This document shows positions 1 through 7,944 of a DNA stretch of 15,928 nucleotides, piece by piece; position 1 is the stretch's first letter, and each line of letters begins with the position of its first letter. This stretch comes from Hyphomonadaceae bacterium UBA2389 (GTDB lineage Bacteria > Pseudomonadota > Alphaproteobacteria > Caulobacterales > Aquidulcibacteraceae). Both the position numbers and the translations under genes were made by a program. The notes beneath the pieces are model-generated. The model searched no databases and had not been told where the DNA came from. It saw only the letters and a list, made by a program, of their open reading frames with translations. Location: the NCBI GenBank assembly GCA_002343395.1, contig DDSN01000012.1:64099-80026 (forward strand), written 5' to 3'.

Positions 1-725
1 TGCCAACCACGCTGCTCGCCCAGGTCGATTCAAGCGTCGGCGGTAAAACCGCGATCGACACGCCGGAAGGCAAGAACTTCGTCGGCCTTATCCATCAGCC
101 CAGGGCCGTCATCGCCGACCTTGACGCCTTGCGTACGCTTTCCGAGCGTGAACGCCGCGCCGGCTATGCGGAGATCGTCAAGATCGGCCTGATCGGCGAC
201 ACGCATTTCTTCGCCTGGTGCGAGGCGAACGTCGGTCAAGTGATGTCCTGCCAACCCGAGGCGTTGGCTTACGCGGTGCGCACGGCGGTGGCGTTCAAGG
301 CGCGTGTTGTCGAGGAGGACGAACGAGAGGAGGGCAAGCGCGCGTTGCTCAATCTGGGGCACACGTTCGCGCATGCCCTCGAAGGGCACGCCGCCTTTGA
401 CGGCGCGCTGCTGCACGGTGAAGCTGTCGCCTGCGGCATGCGCCTGGCCTTCGACCTTTCCGCCGCGCTGGGCCTGTGCGCCGAGTCCGACGCCCGCCGC
501 GTGCGCGCGCACCTTGAAGCGGCTGGCTTCAACACCAATCTGCGCACCTTGCCCGGCGCGCCATTCGATCTTGACGTCTTGATGGGGCTTATGGCCAAGG
601 ACAAGAAGGCCGAAGCCGGCAAACTCACCTTCATTCTGGCGCGCGCGCCCGGACGCGCGTTCGTGGAGAAGGACGTGCCCGCCGACGTTGTCGCCGAACT
701 TCTGCAGAGCGAACTTCGCCCATGA
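1..725 (+). CDS. aroB: 3-dehydroquinate synthase, C-terminal two thirds (5' end outside window)
   Basis: AroB converts DAHP to 3-dehydroquinate, the second step of the cytoplasmic shikimate pathway, using NAD and a divalent metal. The reading frame is open from the window edge (first full codon at 3) and gives 240 residues; the family is about 360, so roughly the first 120 are missing. Seen directly are the family signature PTTLLAQVDSSVGGKTAID at the start, the AGYAEIVK segment carrying the metal-binding Glu, and the two His segments NLGHTFAHALE and LLHGEAVACGM that complete the metal site. The stop codon TGA (723-725) overlaps the ATG of the next gene in an ATGA arrangement, so the transporter gene is probably translationally coupled to aroB. 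aroK usually lies upstream of aroB, but that would be outside this window. Confidence 0.96.
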   Translation, partial: PTTLLAQVDSSVGGKTAIDTPEGKNFVGLIHQPRAVIADLDALRTLSERERRAGYAEIVKIGLIGDTHFFAWCEANVGQVMSCQPEALAYAVRTAVAFKARVVEEDEREEGKRALLNLGHTFAHALEGHAAFDGALLHGEAVACGMRLAFDLSAALGLCAESDARRVRAHLEAAGFNTNLRTLPGAPFDLDVLMGLMAKDKKAEAGKLTFILARAPGRAFVEKDVPADVVAELLQSELRP

Positions 726-2008
726 CCGCATCATTGCTGATCGCAGCCGGCGTCATCGCCGTGTTGATACTGTTGAATGCGTTTTTTTCGGCGGCCGAGA
801 CCGCGCTCACCGGCGCCTCGCGCGCGCGCATGACGAGCCTCGAGCGCGAAGGGGACGGCGCCGCCAAGCGCGTAAACGCGCTGAACGAGGATCGCGAGCG
901 TATGATCGGCGCGGTGCTTTTGGGCGCCAACATCGTCCAGATTGGCGCCTCGGCGATCGCGGCGAGCATTTTCGTCGGTCTCTATGGCGATTTAGGGCCG
1001 CTGATCACGACCATCGTGCTGACGCCGCTTTTGCTCATTTTCGGCGAAGTGGGCCCGAAGACCGTCGCGATTACATTTGCCGACAACATCGCGCGATTTG
1101 TAGCGGGACCGGTGCAGTGGATGGTGCGGATGTTGTCGCCGATCATCATATCGGTGCAATGGATCGTGAACAACACTCTGAAACTGTTCGGCGTGAGCGT
1201 TGATGAAAATGTTGATGTGCTCTCCGCCGCGCGCGCGGAGATCGCCGGCGCCGTTGAGCTGCATGCGGAGGAGGGCGGAGTAGAAGCTGAAACACGTCAC
1301 CGCCTGCTTGGCGCTCTCGATCTGTCCGAACTCACGGTCGCTGACGTCATGATCCACCGCAAGGCGATCAAGATGCTCGACGCCGACGTGCCGCCGCGTG
1401 AAATCATCGCTCAGGCGATGGCGTCATCGCATACACGCTTGCCGCTTTACCGCGACGATCCAGAGAACATTGTCGGCGTGCTGCACGCGCGCGATCTCTT
1501 GCGCGCGGTGTCTGAGCATGGCCGGGACGGATTCGTCATCGCGGATGTGATGCGTGCGCCATGGTTCGCGCCAATGACGACGAGCGCCGAGGATCAGTTG
1601 GCCGAATTCCTCCGTCGGCGCGAGCACTTCGCGCTGGTGGTGGACGAATATGGCGCGTTGATGGGGCTGGTCACGCTGGAGGACATTCTCGAAGAGATTG
1701 TCGGCGACATCAAGGATGAGCACGACATCGCCGTGCAAGGCGTGCGCCCGCAACCCGATGGCTCGGTCAATGTCGATGGTACGGTGCCGATTCGCGACCT
1801 TAACCGCGCGATGAATTGGGACCTGCCTGACGAGGAGGCTGTCACCGTCGCTGGCCTCGTCATTCACGAGGCGCAAGCGATTCCAGAACCTGGTCAGCGC
1901 TTTGCTTTTCACGGGTATCGCTTCCAGGTGCTGCGCCGGCAGCGCAATCAGCTCACTGCGCTCCGCATCGAGCGCGAACCCGACCGCGAGGGAATGGACG
2001 CAGGCTAG
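722..2008 (+). CDS. CNNM/CorC-type (HlyC/CorC family) transporter with CBS pair
   Basis: A 428-residue inner-membrane protein of the DUF21 (CNNM) plus CBS plus CorC_HlyC architecture, a family tied to Mg2+/Co2+ efflux or resistance. The transmembrane domain is about residues 1-160, with the family motif NAFFSAAETALTGASRARM near residues 19-37 and a GEVGPKTVA segment at 108-117 in the membrane core. A CBS pair follows at about 205-330 (DVMIHRK, SSHTRLPLYRDDPENIVGVLHARDLL, VDEYGALMGLVTLEDILEEIVGDIKDE). The C-terminal transporter-associated domain is at about 335-420 (DGSVNVDGTVPIRDLN, TVAGLVIH). The start ATG at 722 overlaps the aroB stop. Older annotations call such proteins hemolysins, but ion transport fits the domain set better. 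The transported ion cannot be read from the sequence. Confidence 0.93.
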   Translation: MTASLLIAAGVIAVLILLNAFFSAAETALTGASRARMTSLEREGDGAAKRVNALNEDRERMIGAVLLGANIVQIGASAIAASIFVGLYGDLGPLITTIVLTPLLLIFGEVGPKTVAITFADNIARFVAGPVQWMVRMLSPIIISVQWIVNNTLKLFGVSVDENVDVLSAARAEIAGAVELHAEEGGVEAETRHRLLGALDLSELTVADVMIHRKAIKMLDADVPPREIIAQAMASSHTRLPLYRDDPENIVGVLHARDLLRAVSEHGRDGFVIADVMRAPWFAPMTTSAEDQLAEFLRRREHFALVVDEYGALMGLVTLEDILEEIVGDIKDEHDIAVQGVRPQPDGSVNVDGTVPIRDLNRAMNWDLPDEEAVTVAGLVIHEAQAIPEPGQRFAFHGYRFQVLRRQRNQLTALRIEREPDREGMDAG

Positions 2009-2026
2009 GCGCGGGCGCCGAAAGCG

Positions 2027-2251
2027 TCACTGTTCGGCGAGCCATGCCGCCACCGCTTGAATCACCACCCAGGCGGGAGGAATCAAAAAGCCGATCGTAG
2101 CCGCGACGACGATTGCGAGGACACCGCGCCAAAGCGCGCGCAAAATGCGACGCTTGCGCCCCACCACGCGGTACTTGGCGTCGATGACCGCCGCTTCGTC
2201 GACCGGCGTGTTGGCGACTTCGCGCAACGGTACTGGTTTGGGCCGTGGCAT
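2027..2251 (-). CDS. small single-span membrane protein, unknown function
   Basis: A 74-residue protein beginning MPRPKPVPLREV, with a basic stretch KYRVVGRKRRILRALWRG followed by one or two close hydrophobic segments (about residues 42-71, LAIVVAATIGFLIPPAWVVIQAVAAWL). The frame is open up to 2335, but the extra N-terminal residues are low in information, so I prefer the ATG at 2251. The Shine-Dalgarno signal there is weak. It converges with the transporter gene (18 nt between stops) and diverges from the NDUFA9-like gene; the 123-nt divergent gap holds no promoter I would call. It is real if the positive-inside hydrophobic pattern is selected rather than chance. I do not recognise a family. 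Confidence 0.6.
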   Translation of the reverse strand: MPRPKPVPLREVANTPVDEAAVIDAKYRVVGRKRRILRALWRGVLAIVVAATIGFLIPPAWVVIQAVAAWLAEQ

Positions 2252-2374
2252 CGGCAGGGAGCTCGCTGACAAAGGCGACAAGGATAGGGCAAAGCCCGCC
2301 GCGGCGCTGTTGCAAAGCTGCATCGCAGGCTGCATACCCCGCGCACGGTTTCAAGCGATTTGGCGGAGCAAGCA

Positions 2375-3349
2375 ATGAGCCTCGGTCTCGTAGTCGTATT
2401 CGGCGGGTCGGGCTTCATCGGAAAACAGGTCGTTCGCGCTTTGGCCAAGCGCGGATACCGCGTGCGCGTGCCGATGCGCCGCCCGCACCTGGGGCATGAA
2501 CTGCGCGTCATGGGCGACGTCGGTCAGGTTCAACTCGTGCAAGCGAACGTGCGGTTCCCAGAATCGATCGACGCTGCCTTGGACGGCGCCGACGCGGTCG
2601 TGAATCTCGTGGCGGCGCTCAGCGAAAAGGGCAAGCAGACCTTTGATGCGTTGCACGTCGAAGCGGCGCAGGCCATCGCGCGGGCCGCCGCGGCGCGCGG
2701 CATCAAGCGGCTCGTGCATATGTCCGCTCTGGGCGCGGCGGCGAAAGGCGCGAAGTATGCGCGCACCAAGTTCGCGGGCGAACGCGCCGTACGTGAGGCC
2801 GTGCCAACGGCGACGATCCTTCGCCCATCGATTGTGTTTGGTCCTGAAGACGCCTTCTTCAATCGCTTCGCGACGATGGCTACGATCGCGCCTGCTTTGC
2901 CCCTGATCGCTGGCGGCAAAACCAAATTCCAGCCTGTATTCGTAGGCGACGTCGCGGAGGCTGTGTGCGCGGCGTTGGAGAAGCGGAACGCGTGCGGGCG
3001 CGTATTCGAGTTGGGAGGCCCCAGCGTCTACACGTTCAAGCAGTTGCTCCAGTACATGACGCGCGAGATCAAGCGTCCTCGTTTGCTTGTGCCGGCGCCG
3101 TCTTTCGTGGCGCACCCGATGGGGCTGCTTCTCGACTGGACGTTCAAGTTGTTGCCGTGGGATCCGCCGCTCACCGGTGATCAGGTCACCATGTTGCAGC
3201 ATGACAATATTGTCGGCGCCGATCCGCACGCTGGAACGATCGCCGATTTGGGTGTGACTCAATGCGAAAGCGTTGAGGCGATCGCGCCCAGCTATCTGTG
3301 GCGTTTCCGGCCCTATGGCCAATTTCAGACACGGCAGAACGTAGCGTGA
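2375..3349 (+). CDS. complex I NDUFA9 (39 kDa)-like NAD(P)-binding protein
   Basis: A 324-residue atypical short-chain dehydrogenase/reductase. The N-terminal Rossmann motif GGSGFIG is at residues 10-16, and a YARTK segment at 128-132 matches the SDR YxxxK motif. Further family features are VVNLVAALSEKGKQTFDALHVEAAQAIARAA and the ILRPSIVFGPEDAFFNRFA block at 148-166. This is the pattern of bacterial homologues of the mitochondrial complex I accessory subunit NDUFA9, often annotated as NAD-dependent epimerase. A role in complex I assembly or NADPH binding is inferred from the mitochondrial protein. The frame extends to a TTG at 2360, but GGAG at 2364-2367 is spaced 7 nt from the ATG at 2375, which decides the start. 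The stop TGA overlaps the GTG of the next gene. Confidence 0.9.
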   Translation: MSLGLVVVFGGSGFIGKQVVRALAKRGYRVRVPMRRPHLGHELRVMGDVGQVQLVQANVRFPESIDAALDGADAVVNLVAALSEKGKQTFDALHVEAAQAIARAAAARGIKRLVHMSALGAAAKGAKYARTKFAGERAVREAVPTATILRPSIVFGPEDAFFNRFATMATIAPALPLIAGGKTKFQPVFVGDVAEAVCAALEKRNACGRVFELGGPSVYTFKQLLQYMTREIKRPRLLVPAPSFVAHPMGLLLDWTFKLLPWDPPLTGDQVTMLQHDNIVGADPHAGTIADLGVTQCESVEAIAPSYLWRFRPYGQFQTRQNVA

Positions 3350-4041
3350 GCGAGCGGGGTTGGGCCGTCGCCGCGAGTATTTTTGGCGCATTGACTCTCG
3401 CGACCTTCGTCGCGTTCGCGCTGCTGCCGGAAATGCACGCCGCGAGCGCTTGCCTGCCGCCTGGCTCGGTCGTGCAGTTTGAGTTGGCGCGCAATGACGC
3501 CGACATCGCCGCTTTGTTTGGCGCGCCCGACAGCGCTTGCCGCCCGCTCGCCGTCGCGGCGATGGATGCTGTGAACACGCTCGACGTGCGCTTCTTTATC
3601 CCGATCTACACGTTGTTCTGTCTTTGCGCGGTCGGCTTCTTGGCGCGCGGGCGGTTTCGAGGGCTGGCGTGGATCGGCGCCAGCGCGGCGCTGGTTGCTC
3701 TCGTGGGCGATTATGTCGAAACATTTGCGCTCCTGGACACGACGCGCGTTCTCGACGATCCCTCGGCGTTGCCCTTGTTGATGAGCGCTACGCTGCTCGG
3801 CGCGTGGACAAAATTCGCCGCGCTCGCCGTGCATGCGTTGATATGCGCTGGTCTATGCTGGACCGGAACGCCGAAACGGCGCGTGCTCGGCCTCGTGCTC
3901 TTGCTTCCCACGCCTGGAGTTTTGGCTGCAGCCTACGATCATCACGCCTTGGCGGCGCTCATGAATGGCGCGTTTGGGCTCGCCTGGGCGGCGTTGCTTA
4001 TCGCCGCCGTGCTTGGCACGCTGCGGTCAAAGCCAGCCTAG
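3346..4041 (+). CDS. polytopic inner-membrane protein, unknown function
   Basis: A 231-residue hydrophobic protein with about five or six predicted membrane segments (near residues 8-28, 83-100, 107-130, 143-170, 179-197 and 203-225). Between the first two lies a periplasmic-looking loop with two Cys residues (about 36 and 65) that could form a disulfide. I chose the GTG at 3346, which overlaps the upstream TGA as GTGA, over an ATG at 3298 deep inside the NDUFA9-like gene. Coupling to that gene suggests co-expression. The last 15 nt overlap the 3' end of uppP on the other strand. No conserved catalytic motif is visible and I do not recognise the family. Confidence 0.82.
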   Translation: MSERGWAVAASIFGALTLATFVAFALLPEMHAASACLPPGSVVQFELARNDADIAALFGAPDSACRPLAVAAMDAVNTLDVRFFIPIYTLFCLCAVGFLARGRFRGLAWIGASAALVALVGDYVETFALLDTTRVLDDPSALPLLMSATLLGAWTKFAALAVHALICAGLCWTGTPKRRVLGLVLLLPTPGVLAAAYDHHALAALMNGAFGLAWAALLIAAVLGTLRSKPA

Positions 4042-4836
4042 AGCGAGGGCGGCGAGCACCACCGCGCCCGCCAGGATGCGATAGATCGCGAATGGGCCGA
4101 AGCCTACTCGGGTCACGAACGCCAGAAACGGTTTGACGACGACCAGCGCGGAGAGAAACGCGAACACAAATCCGATTGCGATCTCCGCGATACGATCGGG
4201 CGTGATGTAGTCTTTCACTTCGAAGAAGTCGTATACGAAAGCCGCCGCCATCGTCGGCATGGCGAGGAAAAACGAAAACTCCGCCGCCGCGCGCCGATCG
4301 AGACCGAGCAACAAACCGCCATAGATGGTCGCGCCAGAACGCGAGACGCCTGGGATGAGAGCAAGCGTTTGGAACACCCCCACGGCGATGGCGCGCCAAA
4401 TCGGCGTGTCGGCGGCGTCGGCGACCTGTGGGGCAGGGCGGAAGCGTTCGATCGCCAGCATCAACACGCCGCCAATGACAAGCGCCCATGCGATGACGCT
4501 GAGACTTTCGTAAAGAACATACTTGACGAGGTCCGCCGCGAAATAGCCGATGAGAACGGCGGGCAAGAACGACAGGAACAGCATCAGGGCGAACCGGCGC
4601 GCTTCTGGCTTGCTCGGCAGCCCCAACACGACATCCATGATGCGCTGCCGGTACAGCCAAACCACGGCTAGGATGGAACCGAGTTGGATCATGACAGTGA
4701 AAACGCCGCCAGGATCATCGTAGCCAATCGCGCGGCCCGCGATCAGTAGATGGCCGGTGGATGAAACCGGCAGAAATTCCGTCAATCCCTGGAGCACGCC
4801 CAGAATCGCGGCGCGAATGAGATCAGCAGTGTCCAA
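4027..4836 (-). CDS. uppP: undecaprenyl-diphosphate phosphatase (BacA/UppP)
   Basis: UppP removes one phosphate from undecaprenyl pyrophosphate at the cytoplasmic membrane, recycling the lipid carrier used for peptidoglycan and O-antigen synthesis; overexpression gives bacitracin resistance. The 269-residue product has both family signatures: QGLTEFLPVSSTGHL at residues 16-30 (Glu20 and His29 in the (E/Q)xxxE and PVSSTGH motifs) and PGVSRSGATI at 162-171 with the essential Arg166. About seven or eight hydrophobic segments are present, as expected. The start is a TTG at 4836 preceded by a strong AGGGGGA Shine-Dalgarno sequence (minus strand, around 4842-4849); no ATG fits. It is divergent from the secreted-protein gene at 4933, with a 96-nt gap containing a small GC-rich inverted repeat (4855-4868). 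Confidence 0.97.
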   Translation of the reverse strand: MDTADLIRAAILGVLQGLTEFLPVSSTGHLLIAGRAIGYDDPGGVFTVMIQLGSILAVVWLYRQRIMDVVLGLPSKPEARRFALMLFLSFLPAVLIGYFAADLVKYVLYESLSVIAWALVIGGVLMLAIERFRPAPQVADAADTPIWRAIAVGVFQTLALIPGVSRSGATIYGGLLLGLDRRAAAEFSFFLAMPTMAAAFVYDFFEVKDYITPDRIAEIAIGFVFAFLSALVVVKPFLAFVTRVGFGPFAIYRILAGAVVLAALALGWL

Positions 4837-4932
4837 GAAGGTCCCCCTTAGCCGCCGCCGTCCGGCGGACAGGGCTGACCTTGGCGGAAGCTCCGATTTG
4901 GGGCAATGCTGAAGAGCGCGGGAGAGATGTCG

Positions 4933-5946
4933 ATGCGTCGGATAATAGTGCTGCTAAGCCTCTGGCTTTTTGCCGCTGGATTGGCGTCGCCATCGCTGGC
5001 CGATCCGGTGCCTGAACGAACGCCGGCTCGGCCAGCCGAACGTTTGACGCAACCGCCCGCTGCCGAAATGCAGGTGCATCGCGACTTCGCGAATTGGGTG
5101 CAACGTGTATCCTCGATCTTGGAGCGCGCGGGCGCTGCGAACGAATCTTTCGGCACGTTCTTCAATGCGGTTAGCCCGAACGCTTCGCGGCGTGAGATCG
5201 TCGCGTCTATCCAGGCGTTGCAGGTCACGCTGAGCGGCGCGCGCGGTGTTCTAAACACGGCGCGTCAGGAACTGAGCGCGATCGAGCCGTTCTACGCCGC
5301 CGACGCTCCCGCTGAGTACAACGCCATGGGCGCGACCATGGTGCGTGACGCCAATGCCTATGTCAGCAATATGTTGGATATGGTCGCTTTGATGGAGGAG
5401 GCCACCAATGCGGTGCTGATGAATGACGGCGCCGCGTTCAACCGCATTGCGCCGCGCCTTCTGGCGAGCGCGACTCTGCTAATTGACGGCCAGATTCTTA
5501 CATTGCGTTCGCGCCAGCAACTGATGCCGCGTGAGGAAAGCGTGCATCACAGCATCGGCGCCATGATCGCGCTGTATCAAGGCATGCGAGCCTTGGCTCT
5601 TCCGGATTCAGCCGATCGTCCCGCGCAACTTCAGGCCGCCGCCGCTGACGCCGCGCGCTGGGGCGAAAGCGGACGGGCGGCGCTTGCCGAGCAACGCGCG
5701 TTGCTTGACCAGTTGGATGGTCGCCAGCGTGCGCTGTTGGCGCAGATGTTTGGGTTGGAGGAGGCATCCTACCAGATCAATGACCGCGTTGTGGCGCTGC
5801 TGCGTCAAGCGGAAACGGATTCAGCTTCCGGCGTGGATTATTCAGTTTTGCACGGGCGCTATGTGCAGAACCTCGCCAATCTGGAGTCTGAATACATCAC
5901 CATCGGACACCAACAGGTGGCGCTGTTTCAGCAATTCACCCAGTGA
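4933..5946 (+). CDS. secreted, mostly helical protein of unknown function
   Basis: A 337-residue protein with a clear signal peptide: MRRIIVLLSLWLFAAGLASPSLA then DPVPE, cleaved after about residue 23. A Pro/Ala-rich linker follows (to about 45). The rest is predicted to be almost entirely amphipathic helix, with few Gly and no Cys in the mature part, which suggests a helical-bundle periplasmic protein. In-frame ATGs lie at 4906, 4927 and 4933; GGAG at 4921-4924 is spaced 8 nt from 4933, and starting there gives the cleanest signal peptide. Its stop overlaps the GTG of queG by 4 nt, so it heads a tight operon with queG and mtgA. No enzymatic motif is visible and the family is not recognised. 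Confidence 0.87.
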   Translation: MRRIIVLLSLWLFAAGLASPSLADPVPERTPARPAERLTQPPAAEMQVHRDFANWVQRVSSILERAGAANESFGTFFNAVSPNASRREIVASIQALQVTLSGARGVLNTARQELSAIEPFYAADAPAEYNAMGATMVRDANAYVSNMLDMVALMEEATNAVLMNDGAAFNRIAPRLLASATLLIDGQILTLRSRQQLMPREESVHHSIGAMIALYQGMRALALPDSADRPAQLQAAAADAARWGESGRAALAEQRALLDQLDGRQRALLAQMFGLEEASYQINDRVVALLRQAETDSASGVDYSVLHGRYVQNLANLESEYITIGHQQVALFQQFTQ

Positions 5947-7043
5947 TCGGCGTCGGCGCACTCAAGCAGTATGCATGCAGTCTCGGATTTGACGCCGTCG
6001 GCGTCGCTTCGATTCCGCGCGATTGGCGTGCGCGTGGCGCGCTGGAGGCGTTCCTGGCGGACGGGCGTCACGGCGACATGGCCTGGATGGAGCGCTCCGA
6101 GAGGGCGCATCCCAACGCGCTTTGGCCCGAGGCCCGCGGCGCGATCGTGGTCGGGCAGAGTTATGCGCCCGATGACGACTCCATCGCGCTGCTTTCACGG
6201 AGTGGCGAGGGGTTGGTCTCCGCCTACGCCGCCCGCAAAGACTATCACGATGTGCTCAAGGGAAAATTGAAGCAACTCGCGCAATGGCTCGCGCGTGAAG
6301 CGGGCGCGCAGGTCAAGGTTTTTGTCGACACCGCGCCGCTTCAGGAGAAGCCGCTTGCGCAGCTTGCAGGCCTGGGCTGGCAGGGCAAGCACACCAACCT
6401 CGTTTCGCGCGAGCATGGGTCATGGCTTTTTCTCGGCGTTCTTCTGACGGATGCGCCCATTGAAAGCGACACTGAGCACGAAGAGCGCTGCGGGACCTGC
6501 CGCGCGTGCCTCGACATCTGCCCCACGCGCGCCTTCCCAGCGCCCTATCAACTCGATGCGCGGCGCTGCTTGGCGTACCTGACCATCGAGCACAAAGGCC
6601 AAATTCCGCATGCATTCCGCAAGTCGATGGGCAATCGCGTGTTCGGCTGCGACGATTGCCTCGCGGTCTGCCCTTGGAACAAATTCGCGGCCGAAGCGCG
6701 CGAGAACCGGTTGAGCATGCGCGCTGATCTGCGCCTGGCCCCGCTTGCGATCCTCGCGGCGCTCGACGACGGCGAGTTCCGCGCGCGCTTTGCTGGGACG
6801 CCGGTTAAGCGCACGGGCCGAGACCGCTTCGTACGCAACGTCTTGTGCGCCATGGGAAACTCGGGGGACCCCAGCTTGGCTGAGGCGGCGGAGGCGCGGT
6901 TGGGGGACCAATCGCCGCTCGTGCGCGGCATGGCTGTATGGGCGTTAAGCCAGTTGCTTGACGCGGACACCTTCGCTGCCCTCAAATCGAAGCGGGCCGC
7001 TGGGGAGCCGGACCCCGGCGTGGCCGAGGAGTGGGGAGCATGA
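5943..7043 (+). CDS. queG: epoxyqueuosine reductase (tRNA queuosine synthesis, last step)
   Basis: QueG reduces epoxyqueuosine to queuosine in tRNAs with a GUN anticodon, using cobalamin and two [4Fe-4S] clusters in the cytoplasm. The 366-residue product has the DUF1730/B12-binding region, the VFVDTAPLQEKPLAQLAGLGWQGKHTNL block (about 126-153) holding the conserved acid Asp129, and a ferredoxin module with Cys183, Cys186, Cys189, Cys193 and a second set Cys209, Cys236, Cys239, Cys243. The C-terminal part (about 290-345) resembles the HEAT-like repeat found in this family. The start is a GTG at 5943 overlapping the upstream TGA as GTGA; its TGA overlaps the mtgA ATG. Both junctions point to translational coupling. 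Confidence 0.97.
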   Translation: MIGVGALKQYACSLGFDAVGVASIPRDWRARGALEAFLADGRHGDMAWMERSERAHPNALWPEARGAIVVGQSYAPDDDSIALLSRSGEGLVSAYAARKDYHDVLKGKLKQLAQWLAREAGAQVKVFVDTAPLQEKPLAQLAGLGWQGKHTNLVSREHGSWLFLGVLLTDAPIESDTEHEERCGTCRACLDICPTRAFPAPYQLDARRCLAYLTIEHKGQIPHAFRKSMGNRVFGCDDCLAVCPWNKFAAEARENRLSMRADLRLAPLAILAALDDGEFRARFAGTPVKRTGRDRFVRNVLCAMGNSGDPSLAEAAEARLGDQSPLVRGMAVWALSQLLDADTFAALKSKRAAGEPDPGVAEEWGA

Positions 7044-7891
7044 GTTCCGAAGACGCCGACCGGGGCTGGGAGCCAGTAGACCCCGAAATTCCAATGCCGA
7101 CGGGCGATCGGCGCGCCGATCGCATCCGCGCGCGCGACGCGCGCACGAACCTTGATCTGGATTTGCGCCGCATCAAACGCCGCAAGCGTTTTGGATTGCT
7201 GATGACGGCGTTCACGGCGTTGTTTGTCGCGTTCGTGTTGGCGCCCGTCACGTGGGTCGCCGCCTATGGTTTTCTAGACGCGCCATCGACAGTGCTGATG
7301 ATCCAACGGGCGGCGGAGGGACAAACCATCCGGCATACGCCGGTGCCGCTCTCGCGCATGTCGCCGCATATCGTGCGCGCCGTCATCGCGGCGGAAGACG
7401 CGAACTTTTGCACCCATGACGGCTTTGACCTGGAGGCGATCCAGGACGCCATGGAAGCGAACGCGCGTGGTGGCCGGGTACGTGGGGCGTCAACGGTCAG
7501 CCAGCAAACGGCGAAAAACCTCTTCCTGTGGCCAGAGCGTTCGTGGTTGCGCAAAGGGTTCGAGGCGTATTTTACCTCGCTTATCGAATTCATGTGGCCG
7601 AAGCGCCGCATCATGGAATCGTACCTGAACGTCGCCGAGTGGGGTGATGGGAACTTTGGGGTGGAAGCCGCTGCGCAAGCGCGCTTTGGCGTTTCGGCGG
7701 CCGATTTGACCCCCTTGCAGGCCGCGCGTCTTGCCGCCGTGCTGCCGAACCCCAACCGATGGCGCGCGGATACGCCCGGCCCCTACGTTCGGAGACGGGC
7801 AGCGACGATCGTCCAGCGGGCGGCGGTCGTCCGCAATGAGCACATGGCCGATTGTGTGCTGGGGGCCCAGCGGCGCGCCGATAGTGCGTGA
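7040..7891 (+). CDS. mtgA: monofunctional biosynthetic peptidoglycan glycosyltransferase
   Basis: MtgA (GT51) polymerises lipid II into glycan strands on the outer face of the inner membrane. The 283-residue product has a cytoplasmic basic N-terminus, one membrane anchor (about 52-75), and the GT51 motifs in order: AAEDANFCTHDGFD (117-130) with catalytic Glu119, GASTVSQQTAKNLFL (149-163), WLRKGFEAYFTSLIEFMWPKRRIMESYLNVAEWG spread over 169-202, and the AARLAAVLPNPNRW segment (228-241). No transpeptidase domain follows, so it is the monofunctional form and not a class A PBP. GAGGAG at 7026-7031, 8 nt before the ATG at 7040, decides the start; a GTG at 7031 is the alternative. It ends the trio with queG and the secreted protein; uppP nearby acts in the same lipid-carrier cycle. 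Confidence 0.96.
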   Translation: MSSEDADRGWEPVDPEIPMPTGDRRADRIRARDARTNLDLDLRRIKRRKRFGLLMTAFTALFVAFVLAPVTWVAAYGFLDAPSTVLMIQRAAEGQTIRHTPVPLSRMSPHIVRAVIAAEDANFCTHDGFDLEAIQDAMEANARGGRVRGASTVSQQTAKNLFLWPERSWLRKGFEAYFTSLIEFMWPKRRIMESYLNVAEWGDGNFGVEAAAQARFGVSAADLTPLQAARLAAVLPNPNRWRADTPGPYVRRRAATIVQRAAVVRNEHMADCVLGAQRRADSA

Positions 7892-7917
7892 TGGCGGCAA
7901 GTGCGCTAGGAAGACGC

Positions 7918-7944
7918 GGGCAGGGGGTAAAAAGGGGGTAGGGG
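7918..7944 (+). promoter_or_regulatory. G-quadruplex motif covering the ribosome-binding region of the SPFH gene
   Basis: Four runs of three or more G lie on the coding strand at 7918-7920, 7923-7927, 7934-7938 and 7941-7944, separated by loops of 2 (CA), 6 (TAAAAA) and 2 (TA) bases. This satisfies the usual G3+N1-7 rule. The motif ends directly at the ATG at 7945 and includes the only possible Shine-Dalgarno purines. Folding in the mRNA would hide the ribosome-binding site. Formation in the cell is inference. Confidence 0.6.

Noticed and set aside
30..734. Minus-strand ORF opposite aroB
   Set aside because: AroB is clear on the plus strand; this is a GC-rich shadow frame.
2351..3391. Long minus-strand ORF (346 codons) opposite the NDUFA9-like gene
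   Set aside because: It is antisense to a well-supported gene and is rich in Arg and His, as expected from the reverse of GC-rich coding sequence; no domain is visible.
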